DNA of 64,000 bases from Haplomitrium mnioides (taxonomy: Eukaryota; Marchantiophyta; Haplomitriopsida; Calobryales), in NCBI GenBank assembly GCA_049999725.1, contig JBNGIS010028185.1, positions 1 to 64,000 of the forward strand. Direction: 5' to 3'. The notes under the pieces are model-generated. The model worked only from the letters and a program-made list of their open reading frames with translations. It did no database searches and had not been told where the DNA came from. Positions 34,386 to 47,027 of this stretch are shown in pieces (within the stretch, counting starts at the first letter, position 1; the number at the start of each line of letters is the position of its first letter). Position numbers and translations under genes: made by a program.

Positions 34386-34715
34386 TTGGATGACATCAAT
34401 ACATGCATAATCGATAGTGGCAACACTCACACTATATTGAAGTGCAGATCCTTCTTCATAAACATAGCACCCTCAAGTCAAAATGTGACAACAACTATGA
34501 GCAATAACCAGATAGAAGAAGGACATGGACTAGCCATAATCACAATGCCACAAGGAACTTTATTACATATCAAATATGCTATATATGCACCAAGTGCTAC
34601 TAGGAATCAAATTATCTTTAAAGATATAAGTGATAATAAATTCCATATACACACAAGCACTTGTAAAGATCAGGAGGTGTTACATATTTTACAAAACACT
34701 CCAGAAGAATCTTAA
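34386..34715 (+). pseudogene. Protease of element P
   Basis: The 109-codon frame has CIIDSGNTHTIL near its start; IDSGxTxH with the catalytic Asp is the usual copia protease motif. It continues with the flap-like GHGLAIITMPQGTLLHIKYAIYAPSATRNQI region expected about 60-90 residues later. This part is uninterrupted, and the stop at 34713 separates it from the pre-integrase segment. Confidence 0.82.
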
Positions 34716-34789
34716 ATAAAAGAAACACTTTTTGCGTATCTCCTTGGGTTTTATGTAACACAAACTCAAAGTTTCTTACTTGATGCAAA

Positions 34790-35769
34790 ACAAATTGATC
34801 ACATCATATTATGGCATAAACGCTTAGGACATCCTAGCATGATGATGTTTCAAAATATTCTCAAAGTGTTTAGATGTATTCTTCCTAGCATTAAACCAAA
34901 CATAATCAATAATTAATGCATCGAATGTTCTCAAGGTAAGCTAGTCCTAGGACCACCAATACCTAAGACTATGATGGATATACTGAGATTCCTTGAGAGA
35001 ATACACGCAAATGTTTGTGGTCTTATAGACCCACCAAGTGGACCCTTTCGGTACTTCTTGGTTATTATCTGCGCGTCATCAAAATGGTCACAAGTCTCAC
35101 TACTCTCTACCCAAAATATAGTCTTTCCAAAGAATCACACATATTCTGAAATTGAAAGCTCAATTTCTAGAAAATCTAATAAGAGTCCTATGAGTTGACA
35201 ATGCGAGAGAGTTTACATCAAAGACTTTTGATGATTTTTGCATTACCATGGGTATAGATATCCAATACTCTATGGCTCATGTCTATTTTCAAAATGGCAT
35301 AGCCAGAAGAATTATTTGCAACATACAGATGATAGCTAGGCCCTTGTTCATGTAGACCAAATTACCAGTTTTTGCACGAGGCCACGTTGTACTACATGCT
35401 GCATCATTATTAAAATTCAGGCTATTAGCATTTAATAAATTGACACCTCACCAACTTGTCTATGGGACTATTCCTGATCTATCTCATTTATGTATTTTTG
35501 TTTGTCAAGTCCTTGTTCCGATTATAGGACCAAAAAGGACTAAAATGGGTCCTCAAAGAGAGAAGGGCATCTATGTGGGGTATGAATCCCCATTGATCAT
35601 ATGCTATCTAGAACCATCCACAGTGAATATATTTCAAGCCATATTAGCAAATTGCCACTTCTACGAGGATATATTCCCATCATTATTTGAAGATAAAAAT
35701 TCTTCATTTCCAAAAAAGTTAGAATGGGAGAAAATATCCACTTTATTGATAGATAAGAGAACAAGATAA
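34790..35769 (+). pseudogene. GAG-pre-integrase and integrase of element P
   Basis: WHKRLGHPSMMMFQNI near 34812 is the copia pre-integrase H...H zinc motif, completed by CIECSQGKLVLG with one stop before it. The integrase core follows: the RIHANVCGLIDPPSGPFRYF segment (catalytic Asp replaced near ANVCG, where copia elements usually have a D), VDNAREFTSKTFDDFC with the second Asp near 35200, and the MTPHQLVYGTIPDLSHL C-terminal motif at 35440. Stops and frameshifts are frequent. Confidence 0.8.
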
Positions 35770-35939
35770 TATGAGGATGAAGTCAAGAGACTTCTTCACT
35801 TGACTAAAACTGTCTAGTAATTGCCCGACTCATTTAATGAGATTGTAAAGGTAACACAATCACATATTCCTACTGTAAATATACATGCAAGAATTTAGGA
35901 TACTATTATAACAGCAAGTGATCAATTACCAAGGAAAAA

Positions 35940-37689
35940 GAGAGGACACCCTTTGGGCTCAAAAGACTCTCAACCAAGGCAAAAATTTTCGACAAAGAGG
36001 ATTACATTCTTAGTGGATGTGCCTATACCACCATCATCATCTATTACACTACAATCTCAACCTTCTATATCTCTTTTAGAGATCTTGGATAATAAAGAAA
36101 TTTCAATCCACTATATGAACACTAGTATATCATGGCAAAGAGAAAGTGTTAATACAGATGATAGTTTTGCATTCATGATTTCACAAACTATATCTAATGG
36201 ACTCCCCAATCCAAGGTCTATGAAAGAAGCTACGGATAGTCTCGATTGGATTGAATAGGAAAAGGTGATGAATTCCAAATTGGATTCTATGATAAAAAGG
36301 AAAGTATTTAGACCTTTAATCCACGTACCCTCTGATGCCCACTTAATCGGATGTAGGTGGATTTTCATGAAAAAGTGAAATGAAAAAGGAGATATTGTTG
36401 GATATAAAGCATGTCTTGTAGCTAAAAGTTATACATAGATACCTAGGAGAGACTATGATCTCACTTACACCCCAGTTATAGATGTTATCACATACTGGTT
36501 CCTAGTAGGCTTTTCCCTAAGACATGAGCTCATGACACATTTGTTAGATGTTGTGACAACATACCTATATATGCTATTAGATACCTTGATCTATATAAAA
36601 GCTCCCTCAAAGATTATAGCCAAGAATATCTATGATATTTAGGGGGAGAATGTCTCTAAGAAAAAATTGTTTAGTGACCCATCTAACTCATTACCATCGA
36701 CCAATATAAAGCCCAAGAGAGGGAGTTATGGGTTTGGACCTTTAGGTCATGAGATGTAGTCTAGGAAGAGTGGACCTATAGTCCCCCCACATGCATCAGT
36801 CCATGCCTCTAGCCAAGGATGGATATGTTGTCAAGATCATAAGATCTATTTATAGACTTAAGCAAAGCGGTCGTATATGGTATCAGTGATTTAAAGAGGA
36901 GATAATAGCCATGAGTTTTCACTATGATGACATTGCACCAAGTTTACTCATCAAACATGCTGACAAACAATTTATTATTGTCATAATTTATATTGATGAT
37001 ATAAACTTATTTGGTCACCAATCCCTATTTGAGAAGGCTATATCCATGCTTAAGAGAAATTTTGATATGAGGGATATTGGTAGGACCACCTATTGCTTAG
37101 GACTACAGTTTGAGTACCTTGATGATGACTTACTAGTCTATTAGAGTACTTATACTAAGAAAGTTCTAAAACAATTTAATATGGATAAAGTTCATCTGGT
37201 GACATCACATATGGAGATAAGAACACTAAATGGAGAGAAAGATTTAATACGCAAAAGAAAAAACACCAAGTCTATCCTAGGATCTTAGATACCATAGCTT
37301 TCTGCTATAGGAGCTTTTATATTCTTGGCAAATCAAACTCACCCCGATATTTCCTTTGCTGTGAACCTGCTAGCCATGCATAGTTCACAACCTACTATAA
37401 AGCATTGGAATGGTATCAAACAAATATTTAGATCTTTGCAAGGAACTACTGACACGAGGCTTTATTTCTCAAAAAACAATGATCAAATCCTAACCGGTTA
37501 TGCGGATGCAAGATATCTATCTGATTGTGATGATGCTAAATCCCAAACCGGGTATATATTTCTATATGGCTCTATAGCTATATCATGGAAGAGAACTAAG
37601 AAAACTCTAACTTGCACATCTTCCAACCATGCAGAGATAATACCTCTGTATGAAGCTAGCATGGAATGAATATATTTGCGTAGGATGAT
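35940..37689 (+). pseudogene. Reverse transcriptase and first part of RNase H of element P
   Basis: RT motifs in order: a KVFRPLIHVP segment, CRWIFMKK, YKACLVAKSYT, YDLTYTPVIDVITYWFLV, then YIDD at 36989-37000 in IIYIDDINLFG, and the TYCLGLQFEY segment. RNase H has DARYLSDCDDAKSQTGYIF and the TSSNHAEI motif, ending YICVG* at 37680. At 37690 the coding sequence is cut by element F. Stops at 36256, 36378, 36436 and elsewhere, together with one or more frameshifts, disable it. Confidence 0.85.
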
Positions 37690-40600
37690 TGTCGTAGCAT
37701 AGTAGTAGCACTCCAGCCCCGAAAAGTGCAACTAGAGATCAAACCACGCAAGATCTATATAGAAATTTGCTCTTAAATTGTTTTTATTAACTTTCCAGAA
37801 TTCGTTAAAGAGTTTTGAAAGTGCACTCTATCAGTTCAGAGATGGACTGCTCTCCTTCTCTAGGTCTGACAACCCTCTCTCCACAAAACTACACACAAAC
37901 GCTTCTAACTGCTCAACACAATAGAACAACAGCCAAGAATCACACAAATTGCATGACTGACATCTCTAGGATAAGGAAATTGATGTACAAGCTAATTTGA
38001 AACTTGAGTTGTATCAGAGATGTTCCCAAGCAACCAATTACCCAACTTGCTTGAAACTCTCAAACCAACACTCCACTGCCTACCTTCATTACACCACTTC
38101 TTCCTTCAAACTGGATACTCATGCCACTCCAATCCAATATACCCCAAAGATTGATACTAAGAAATCAGCTATAGAACAATCTTCCTGATCTCACATCCAA
38201 CTGTTGTTCCTCCAACCACCCACTACTCTGTTTGTTTGTGAAATGCCTACCTATTCTGTAGGCACACACAACCCTGAGCAATACTTGCTCTACTGCAACC
38301 CACCAACCAACATCCACTAATTGAAGAATCACACAAGGTTCTCTCCTTAAGATTTAACACATTAACACACATACAAAACAGAACAGAACTCAAAGAAGAC
38401 TTGACTTGCCACTAAATCTCCCACAAATTACAACCTCGAACTTAGAACCCACACCCACTAGCAAAATACACTCAAGTAGCCCATGACATGCACTTCTCTG
38501 ATGCAATATGTCTGATTTCTTCAATTGAAAACCTGCAGAACACTCACCAACAAAATCTGACTTCAATTCCTTGTTCCTTCATCATGCTGCTCCTTCTAAG
38601 TCTGCTATTAACAAGAGCAGGGGACCTCATAGACAAGAATCTCTTGAATTTTACTTGAAACACCAAATGTACAATGAAATAACTAGCAGAACATGAACTC
38701 GCCATCACGCTTGTACCCCATGTCCTGCTCAACTAACAAGTAATTGTCATAACAGTTCACAACAAAACTAACTTCTTTCCTTCCTAAACTAACTTTTTCT
38801 CACTAAACTTCCAATAAGAACTATCAACTCATAGTTTGTTCTTAAGCTAAATAGCTAGCCTTCACTAACTTACACTAACTCTACTCACCATAAGAACTAA
38901 TAATTAACAATTGTTCTTATACTAATTATTGAAATTTCACTAACTCTTCATTTCCTTCTTTTTTGATTTTCGAACTTTTCAAATTTCACCGAGCATCTGT
39001 TTCGACCTTTTGAACTTTCGACTCGACTTGCACAATCAACACCGAAACCGCAACAAGTCGTCGCTTTGTCCTTCAAACTTCTCTTCATAGTTATTCTTCT
39101 GCAACAATCCTCACTCAGCGTAGAATGTTGACAAGTCACCTTTTTATTAGTCACCGCTTCACTTATCACTATTTCGCCTTACCAATCCGTTGCTTACAAT
39201 TCGTTGGAAACCTTGGAATAGATCTCTTTTAATTGGGGATCCCGCTTCGTCACTCCACTCGAAACCCTTTTAACTCAAGCTCCCCTCTACGGACATCTTA
39301 CGGATCCCATGGATCCCCACTTTGAACTCACTTTGGATCCCACTTAATCAAGGCACCTCACATCATATGACTTCGTTCCAATCTGTCTTTCAGATCCATT
39401 AGACCTTTCTTCCTTTGTTTTCAATTCAAACTTGTTCCTTTTAAAAATTAATACCACCTTATTCAAATGGTCTTTGCATAGCAAAATTTTGCCGCTAATC
39501 ACTTCCCTCTCTAGTTTGATTGATTTCTGCTCAATTTTCTTTTTACTGATAAGCTTTCCACATCGAGCTCTCATACCCCGGTTTAATTGCAACTCCCGAT
39601 CGTCGCAGAGAGCGGGTTGATTCTTCTTCTTGGTGATCCCTTGCAAGGATCTTCATCCTTTTGTCAAATTTCCGTAGCCGACTAGTTCCTCACGCAACCT
39701 CACATCTAATCAATTGTCACATCAAGTACCTTCTAATTCCAATGGGACTTCTCTCTCTTCTCAACTGAGTGACCCATCGCAGAACCTCGTCTTCAGATTT
39801 TGCACAACTGCCTCTTCCATACCATGGCTTCACACACATCATACTCCTTTGTAAGTCAATCGTTGGCGTTGGGCGATTCTTCACATTTCGTAGGAGGCTT
39901 CACAAATCATTCGTCACATCAGGGAATTCTTTTCAGGTTGATTGTTTGTAAGGGATCATCGGTCGTAGGGTTTTTATCCTTATTTTGAAACACTTCCTCG
40001 TAACATTTCCTTCACACCCAATTACTCGTAGGGCAATTTGCACATCGATTACTTGCAAGAAATCTGCTCATAGGTGATTCTTCATAACCAATTCTTCGTA
40101 GCGATTCCTTTTTGCATGTCATAGGTGGATTCCTCCTCCAGCTTAATTTCTCGCAAATCTTGGGCTCGCAGCATCATTCTGAGACCCTCGATCGCAGTAA
40201 GAGAATTCATCACTCTAGACATTCTGAATCCTTCTCCGCAGGGCAATTCAATTCCTTCGCTGATTGATTCTTTACATAGACTTTCTTCACCACACATTCC
40301 TCATTAGCAGCATAGTCGCCACAGTTTGATCGTTCTTCGTGGATCGCCTCTTCCTTTGCACAACGTTTCAGTGCTAGGCTTTATCATATGTGATCGGTTT
40401 CCTTTTTTGAACTATACTGCTATTCAATTCTCTTCCAACCATGGCATTTTTCTCACTAGGGCACTCGCATCATACCTTCGCACAACAACTAATCATCACC
40501 GCATTCAATTGATTCTCCTTCCTTGTAGCTGATCAATTGCCGCATATCTCTTCCATGCAGAAATCTCCTCCACATTTCAATTCGTAGAGGTACTTCTTCT

Positions 40601-41090
40601 CAGGTTCATTCCAAATATCCCATAAGTGCTTCCCAATAACTTAGAAATAATATATAAGGATTCAACAATCTCCTACATTCGAGAGGCAGCCCCACAGGGG
40701 TGTAAGGCCATCGCTTCTTCCTGCCTCTGGACAGACCTAGTTCAAGGCATCGACAACTGTCATTCAATACACTTCAACTGGCTCCTAGGCAAGCTGTCCA
40801 CCAACACATACTAGATAGAAATAGATAGGGGCTGGCTGGCCCTCAACACTTAGATTAGTTTTCCAAAAATATGTTTTTCTTTTTCTCTGAAAAAAAAATC
40901 AACTTCCTCATCACTTAGCCTTCTCTCCTTGGCCAATTATATCCAAAATTTCCTCTTATCATTTAGCTTTTACAACTTTACGCTTATTATACACAAAATT
41001 GAAGCTTTACCATTTCCTTCTTACTCCACTGCGTAGAAAATAACTCCTTCAAGTTGTTTCTGACCTTCTGTTAGGAACTATGCTCTCACA
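37690..41090 (-). repeat. 3' LTR of element F
   Basis: It aligns end to end with 47028-50427 with scattered substitutions. In element sense the ends are TGTGAGAGCATAG and CTATGCTACGACA, an imperfect terminal inverted repeat matching at 10 of 13 positions. Part of the LTR (GGATCC-rich strings near 39300) shares strings with the B LTR near 10385-10450. Open frames in it (for example 39344-39646) are not conserved in the other LTR. Confidence 0.93.
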
Positions 41091-41106
41091 TAGCCCCCTC
41101 CTCAAA
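41091..41106 (-). other. Polypurine tract of element F
   Basis: On the reverse strand, TTTGAGGAGGGGGCTA immediately precedes the 3' LTR start TGTGAGAGC. Confidence 0.8.
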
Positions 41107-41211
41107 TCACGCAGTGTCCTCGCAAGCATTCACAAATAGTATCGCTTCACCCTCGATCCATTGACTCTTGTTTCCAACACTTCTCCCGTTAAAGTCTTTT
41201 AACTTCAATGA

Positions 41212-42438
41212 TCAATTGTCATAAATTTTTGATACTACATAGGGTCCCATCCATCTTACATGACGTTTTCCTAGGAACCAAAAATAACGACTATCATAAA
41301 GAAGCACCAGATCCCCTTCAGAAATATTCGCCTTTTTAAGCTTGGAATCATAGTCTTCTTTACGCTTGTTTTGGACTTTTTCAGTTTTAGCCATAGCCTG
41401 AACTCTTTCTTCCTCTAGCTTGACCAAGTCCATCATTCTCTTCAATAGACTTTCCTCATCAGGCATACGTTCTTCTTCAGCAATCCTGATGGAAGGCAGA
41501 TCCCATTCCACTGGTACTAAGGAATGAGTACCATAGACCAAATAGAATGGTGTATGCTTCATAGTTACTTTCTCTGCTGTTCTGTACGCCCACAAAGTTG
41601 AGTATAGCTTCCTGTCCCAATCCGACGAGTACGTTGAACAAATCTTTGTCAATATCTTATATAGCAATCCATTAACTCTATCAATGTGTCCATTCGGTTT
41701 TCAATTATAGGAAGTTGTTTTTCTATGTTTAGTCATGTAGGTATTGGCAAGACGTTGAATTACCTCATTCAGAAAATGAGTCCCCCTATCACTGATCAAT
41801 TCTAAAGGATAGCCAAATCGCTTGACTATGTTCTCAAATAGGAAGTTAGCAACTTCCACTGCTCCATCTCTTCAAGTAGCTTTTGCTTCCACCCATTTGG
41901 TAGCATAATCTGTACACACTAATATATATCTATTTTTATAGTATCTAGACACTAGTGTAATAGGTCTTACAAAATCAATACCCCATTTCTCAAATGAAGC
42001 CAAAGGTAAAATGGATGTAAGTGGCCAACGGCTGCTTGCTGTTGGTTTCCCCACTCTCTGACATAGGTCACAACTCTGAATATAACTCTTTACATCCTTA
42101 TATATTGTAGGCCACCAATAGCCTGCCTCATGAATCTTCTCCACTGTATTGCACATGGCATAGTGTCCACCTACTTCATCATCATGCAATGCAACGATCA
42201 CCTTCTTAATTTCACTAGAGACTAAACAACATCTCAATATCTCATCAGGTCCTTTCTTATATAACACTCCTTTATAAATCATATACGGTGCCACCTTCTC
42301 TTTGTACGAGGGGTTGTCCTCTCTTTCCTTCTCAATTGGGAACAAGTTCTCATTTAGAAAATTATCGTTTAGATTATCTATCTTGGCTGGTCCTGGAATT
42401 TTGGACAGGAACTCTAGATTTTGATGTGACTTTCCTGG
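41212..42438 (-). pseudogene. Integrase of element F
   Basis: The frame starting at 42345 holds the zinc-binding HDDEVGGHY...CDLCQ motif, [14 protein letters not shown], and the first catalytic Asp in WGIDFVRP. The second Asp lies in ELISDRGTHFLNE near 41790. The position of the catalytic Glu, usually NGQAERVNG in this group, reads NGHIDRVNG (about 41690), an Asp in place of Glu. A stop precedes it (SYN* near 41700). A 151-codon C-terminal frame (41212-41667) ends in the charged NISEGDLVLLYDSRYFWFLG tail. No chromodomain is seen. Confidence 0.87.
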
Positions 42439-42816
42439 TTATATGTCCACTTCAAAATCAAATTCCTGGAGTACCAACAGCCATCTTGCTATCCTCCCAA
42501 ACAAATCAGGTTTATTCACTAAATATTTTAGTGAATTGTGATCCACATGAAACACAAACGGATACCCTAATAGATAGTGTCTGAACTTCCTGATTGAAAA
42601 TATTAGTCCCAATGCTTCTCTCTCTATTACTAAATAATTTTTCTCTGCTGCAGTCAATTTTTGACTTGCATAATAAACAGGATGGTCTTTCTTATCTTCA
42701 TCTTTCCGACTTAATACACTGCCTATTGCAAAGGCAAAGACATCCACATAGACATGGAACTTTTTATCCCAACTTGAAGGTTTCAAAACAGAGGCTATAA
42801 TAAGTTTTTCTTTCAA
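42439..42816 (-). pseudogene. RNase H of element F
   Basis: An uninterrupted 125-codon frame with YVDVFAFAIGSVLSRKDEDK, DHPVYYASQKLTAAEKNY, the E of EREALGLIFSIRKFRHYLLG and HVDHNSLKYLVNKPD, the four-motif order of gypsy RNase H. It follows directly on the RT thumb and precedes integrase. Confidence 0.88.
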
Positions 42817-42989
42817 CGTATCAAAAGTTATTTGAGCCTCCTCTCCCTACTGAAAGACAACATTTTTCTGCAACAGGTTGGTAAGTGGAGTAGCTATCCA
42901 GGAGTAGTTCTCAATGAACCTTCTATAGTAGCTCATGGCTCCTAAAAACTCTCTCACTTCCGTTATTGTAGTAGGCCTTATAACAGCCT

Positions 42990-44056
42990 TTATGATCTTC
43001 ACTTTGTCCTAATCTACAACAATGCCATCCATAAAAACTCTATGTCCCAACAATAACCCTTCACTCATTGCAATAAAACTCTTCTCAGGGTGCAATCCTA
43101 GCTGACCCCATCTACATCTCTCAAAAGTCTTTCTCAGATGACTATGATGATCCTCTTTTGATCCATATACACAAAAGTCATCCAAAAATAATTCTATAAA
43201 ATCCCTCAAATACGATTTAAAAATCTATGTCATTGCCCTCTGAAAAGTGGCTGGGGTATTACATAGCCCAAAAGGCATCACATTATAAGCATATTTTCTC
43301 CAATCTGTAGTGAAGGTAGTTTTCGGTCTATCTTCAGGATGGATACTCACTTGGTTGTAACTAGAGAATCCATCTAAAAATGTATAACATTCCGCTCCTG
43401 CCACCTAGTCTAGGATAGTGTCATTAAATGGTAGAGGATAAAATTCTTTTTAGTGGCATGATTTAATTTCCAGAAATACTAGCACACTCTAATTTTTCTA
43501 TTTTTCTTCATGACTATCACTATTGGCGACACTCATTCACTATAGGGTACTACATAAATAAAGTTTGCAGCCAATAGTTTATCCAACTCTTCCTTCAATA
43601 GCAAAGAAGTACTACCTTTGTCTAACAGGCACGGTTCCCTCCTCCAAATAAAATCTATGTAGGTATTCCCTTTAAATCTTTATAAGACCAGGCAAACACA
43701 TCTTGAAACTTTGTGAAGAGAGCTTTATACACTTGTCTCTCTTCCTCATCCAGTTCATTACATAGAAATAACATCTTTTCAGGATCCTTGGAACTCACTT
43801 GGATAACACCATATCGTTGCTCTCTTACCTCATTATGTGTCGTGATCTGCTCCATAATCAGCTTAGGCACTTTCTCTCCTTCACCTGCAAATAACGCGAA
43901 AATGTCCAAGTCGCCTCCTTTTAAATCACTGCATAAACTCCACTTAATAAATTCTTCATCAGTCCAACCAGGAAAAGTGGGATTACATACACCCAGTTCC
44001 TCACAATACTCTTCAGCTAAATGAGCAATTGGTGTTTCGTCCTCTTGTAACCACAA
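42990..44056 (-). pseudogene. Reverse transcriptase of element F
   Basis: The frame from 44056 includes EERQVYKALFTKFQDVFAWS and KDLKGIP, the pre-RT motif of non-chromovirus plant gypsy elements. Further along are FLDGFSSYNQVSIHPED, MPFGLCNTPATFQRAM, FLDD at 43188-43177 and the DFCVYGSKEDHH segment, then LLGHRVFMDGIVVD and the thumb FLGAMSYYRRFIENYSW. Several stops (for example before VAGAECYTFL and after MPFG...RAMT) can be explained by single transitions, while the 43480-43655 part is hard to read in one frame. Confidence 0.87.
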
Positions 44057-44386
44057 TTTTGGATTCTGATCAGCTTCCTCTTCTGACTCTTATACAGACC
44101 TGTCATACTCTATTGATTGGTCTGAGGTGTACTCCTCTACTGTCTAAGTTTCTCCTTGATATGGAGGTTCTCCCCACGATAGTTTTGCCTTGGGTTTGGT
44201 TCCAAACTGGATCTCTCTCTTTCCTCAATCTTCTACTACTTTGGCTTGATACAGCCAAGGCTGTTCCAATAACACAAGGTATGTTGATTTTGATTCGGGG
44301 TTTAGGACTGTATAATCCAAAACAAACTCTCTCCTTCCAATCACAGTCTTTACTCTTCTTAACACTCCGCTAGGAATCAGTCTTCT

Positions 44387-44833
44387 CTAATCTGCCAGTC
44401 TCAACACTTGAGGTGTTTTGTCCAAGTGACTGAATCCCCGTGCTTTCATGGTTTCCAGCATCAAAATATTTTTCCCTGATCCACCATCAATTGGTACATT
44501 TGTCACGTTACATCCTTTTATTTGAATCTCCACTTTTGGAACTCCATATTCTGGCACCTCCTCTTGAAAAGTTCGTGTTGGCAAAAATGATACAAGAACT
44601 GACACCTTAGGTAGTTTATACCTTTTTCTCTTTGCGCTGGTTAGCATCCTTAACTTTTTCCTCTGCGGTGCAGATATTCTCAGTATTTTCCCTAGTGTTA
44701 CATTGGCTTGCATCCTCTGTACATCCAAAGCCACATTATAATCCAAATCTAACTCATCAACTTTTACTCCCTCGAAAGGTAAGCTAGACCCATCTTTCCT
44801 ACCTAGATCTTTCCTCATTCTCTCCTCTTCCAT
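44387..44833 (-). pseudogene. Aspartic protease region of element F
   Basis: The 148-codon frame contains NVPIDGGSGKNILMLETMK, with IDGGSG at the place of the usual DSGA motif, followed by the hydrophobic-charged pattern typical of plant gypsy proteases. It lies between the gag zinc knuckles and RT, as expected. Upstream in the same frame is a charged linker (KLRMLTSAKRKRYKLPKVSV). The frame itself is uninterrupted. Confidence 0.75.
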
Positions 44834-44839
44834 TTCTCA

Positions 44840-46802
44840 CTACTTTTCAAGTCTATTTTTATGGTCCCTCTTCTCTTGGAGTTCTTTCAGCAGCTCTCTA
44901 GAGACCTCCTTTGAAATATCCTGAAAATACTTAAGATCATTGCTATTGTACTCTAGATCATTCTTATCCTCTACTATTGCCTTGGGGTTTTCTCTATCTA
45001 CTTCACTCCAACTTTGTTTCTTCTTTTCCTTGCTGTTACTTCTAGTTTTCACTCTAAACAAAGGAATCTCCACTACTGGTTCCTCCACTAGCATCCTCAC
45101 CTCTTGTTCAGGCGCTAGTGGCTTTGCATATTTTACCATCATCTTTGTCGTAGGAGGGGCTGGACATTCTACTTCTATGTGTCCAGATTTCTTACAATTC
45201 CCACACAAAGGTACATAGCCTACTTGCTTCCTTGCATGAGGACGGGAATTAGCGTAATGATCAAGTGCTCTACAACTAAAAACACACTGTAAATCTCCTA
45301 CCTGCCTGCACTAGCACTAATTGAGTTCCTGGTGCAGCCGCTAGCACCATAGTTGGCTCAATTGTTGGAACATATGACATTCCTGGCATCTGTTGATACT
45401 GGACCCTCTCCATTGGTCTTCCTCTACCTTGAGCTACTACATACACACGGTATTGCACTAACCTAGGATCCATCATTTGAGGTTCTTCCTCAACCCAATA
45501 AGGCGCTTGTACATACATTACAATAGGTGGAGGATACTTACATTCTTGCTCCATGTGACCCTCTCTCTTACATCGAATACACCAAACATTGTTCCTGAAA
45601 GGAGTAGTGGACCTTCTATTCTTAGAGCTCGCAGCTTACTTAATCACCATTTGCTCTATTTTCTTCGTTAACTCGTTCATGTCCTTCTTACCCAATCTAT
45701 ATTCCCCTTTCTTTGCTCTTGCTTTTTTCCTCTCGTCCTCTGAGTCTAAAGAAGATGATGATTCCTCCTCTTTAGAGGAACTAGACTCCTCCTCTGAATC
45801 TAAACTAGTGCTCTCCTGCACTTTCTTAGACTTCTCACTTTTCTTTTTCTTACCCTTCTTTTTCTTTTTCTTACTTTCCTCTTCACTACTGTTGGACTGA
45901 GAATCTTTCAACTTCTCCTCTAGTTCTGCAGTTTTGTATGTCTCCAGAGCTCTAATAGCTTCCTCCAAAGTAGTAGCCCTTGATTGTCTCACATACCGTC
46001 CTTCCTTCTTTGACAAGTCCTTCAGATACCATTCCAAATCCACCATAGGGCAGTTCACAATGCCCAACTTCTGCTACATTGTCTTGAATCTCTTAGAGTA
46101 AGTCGTGACTGCTTCCTTTTTCTTTTTCTTGATTGAGGTCAGCTTGGTCAAGATCCTCGTTGAATATGCTGCCCCTCTGAACTCTGCTACAAGGGCTGTC
46201 CTCAGATCTGCCCATGTAGCAAAAACCACTCTCAAATTATCGTACCATTCTCTTGTTTTTCCTGAAAATAGAGCATCCACCTGTCTTAGCCGATCTACAT
46301 CTGAATCTTCTTGGTTAGCTCTGCTAATACCTTCAAATCTTTTCACCCATGTCTCCACATCGTCTTTTGATCTCCCCTTGAAGATCTGGTATTTCAGCTT
46401 CGTTCGATAACCCCCCCCCACATGAGCTTGTTGAGCCATAGCTGATACTAAAGGAAACAGAGTCACATGTGTTACCCTTGTTGTCAAAACAACACTTGGT
46501 TGTGAAGCTTCACTACCTTGGATACTAGTAAGTGTGGCTGAATTCCTAGAAGAAGAAGAAGAAGGTAAATTTAATTTTGGGAATGATGTTAACCCAATAA
46601 TGCCTCCAGGAGTAGTGATATTTGTCCATTGAAACTGAGCAAATGGTGACTGAAGCCCAAAAGGTTGAGTTCCCCTCTCTGTAGGTTCCTTTCCACTACC
46701 AATAGCTATAACTTTTTTAGACTTGAATTTAGACTCCTCCCGTCTCTCCAGTCTTACTTCTCTCTCTCTTTTCTTTGTCTCTCTTTGTCCTCTTCTGAAA
46801 TT
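44840..46802 (-). pseudogene. gag: gag of element F with two zinc knuckles
   Basis: An open frame without ATG runs from a stop at 46803, and the first Met is at 46439 (MAQQAHVGGGYR). The capsid part is KLKYQIFKGRSKDDVETWVK, then REWYDNLRVVFATWADLRTA. After a stop at 46076-46074 the frame goes on at 46067 (DLEWYLKDLSKKEGRYVRQS) into a Lys/Ser/Glu-rich tract (45730-45890). The first knuckle, CIRCKREGHMEQEC, is near 45600-45540, and a second, CGNCKKSGHIEVEC, is near 45205. Nonsense codons separate the pieces, but the order and spacing are normal. Confidence 0.85.
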
Positions 46803-46998
46803 TCACGCATTTACATCTTCCTTGCTAATCACCACAAAGAAAGTGCTTCTTCTCTTAATTTCTTTACACATAAAAGAAACAAAATATAAAACACAAAAAA
46901 AAACTACCACAACAGAGTTTAATAGTGGCAAGTAAAACAGGTTCTCAACATTACTAATAACACTATATACACTTTTAAGAGCAAACACTAGAAATTAG

Positions 46999-47017
46999 AT
47001 CCTCGGCAACGGTGCCA
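46999..47017 (-). other. Primer-binding site of element F, tRNA-Asp type
   Basis: On the reverse strand TGGCACCGTTGCCGAGGAT starts 10 bases after the end of the 5' LTR. It differs at few positions from the TGGCGCCGTTGCCGGGGA primer site, complementary to the 3' end of plant tRNA-Asp, that Tat/Athila-type elements use. Confidence 0.82.
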
Positions 47018-47027
47018 AGAAATCACA

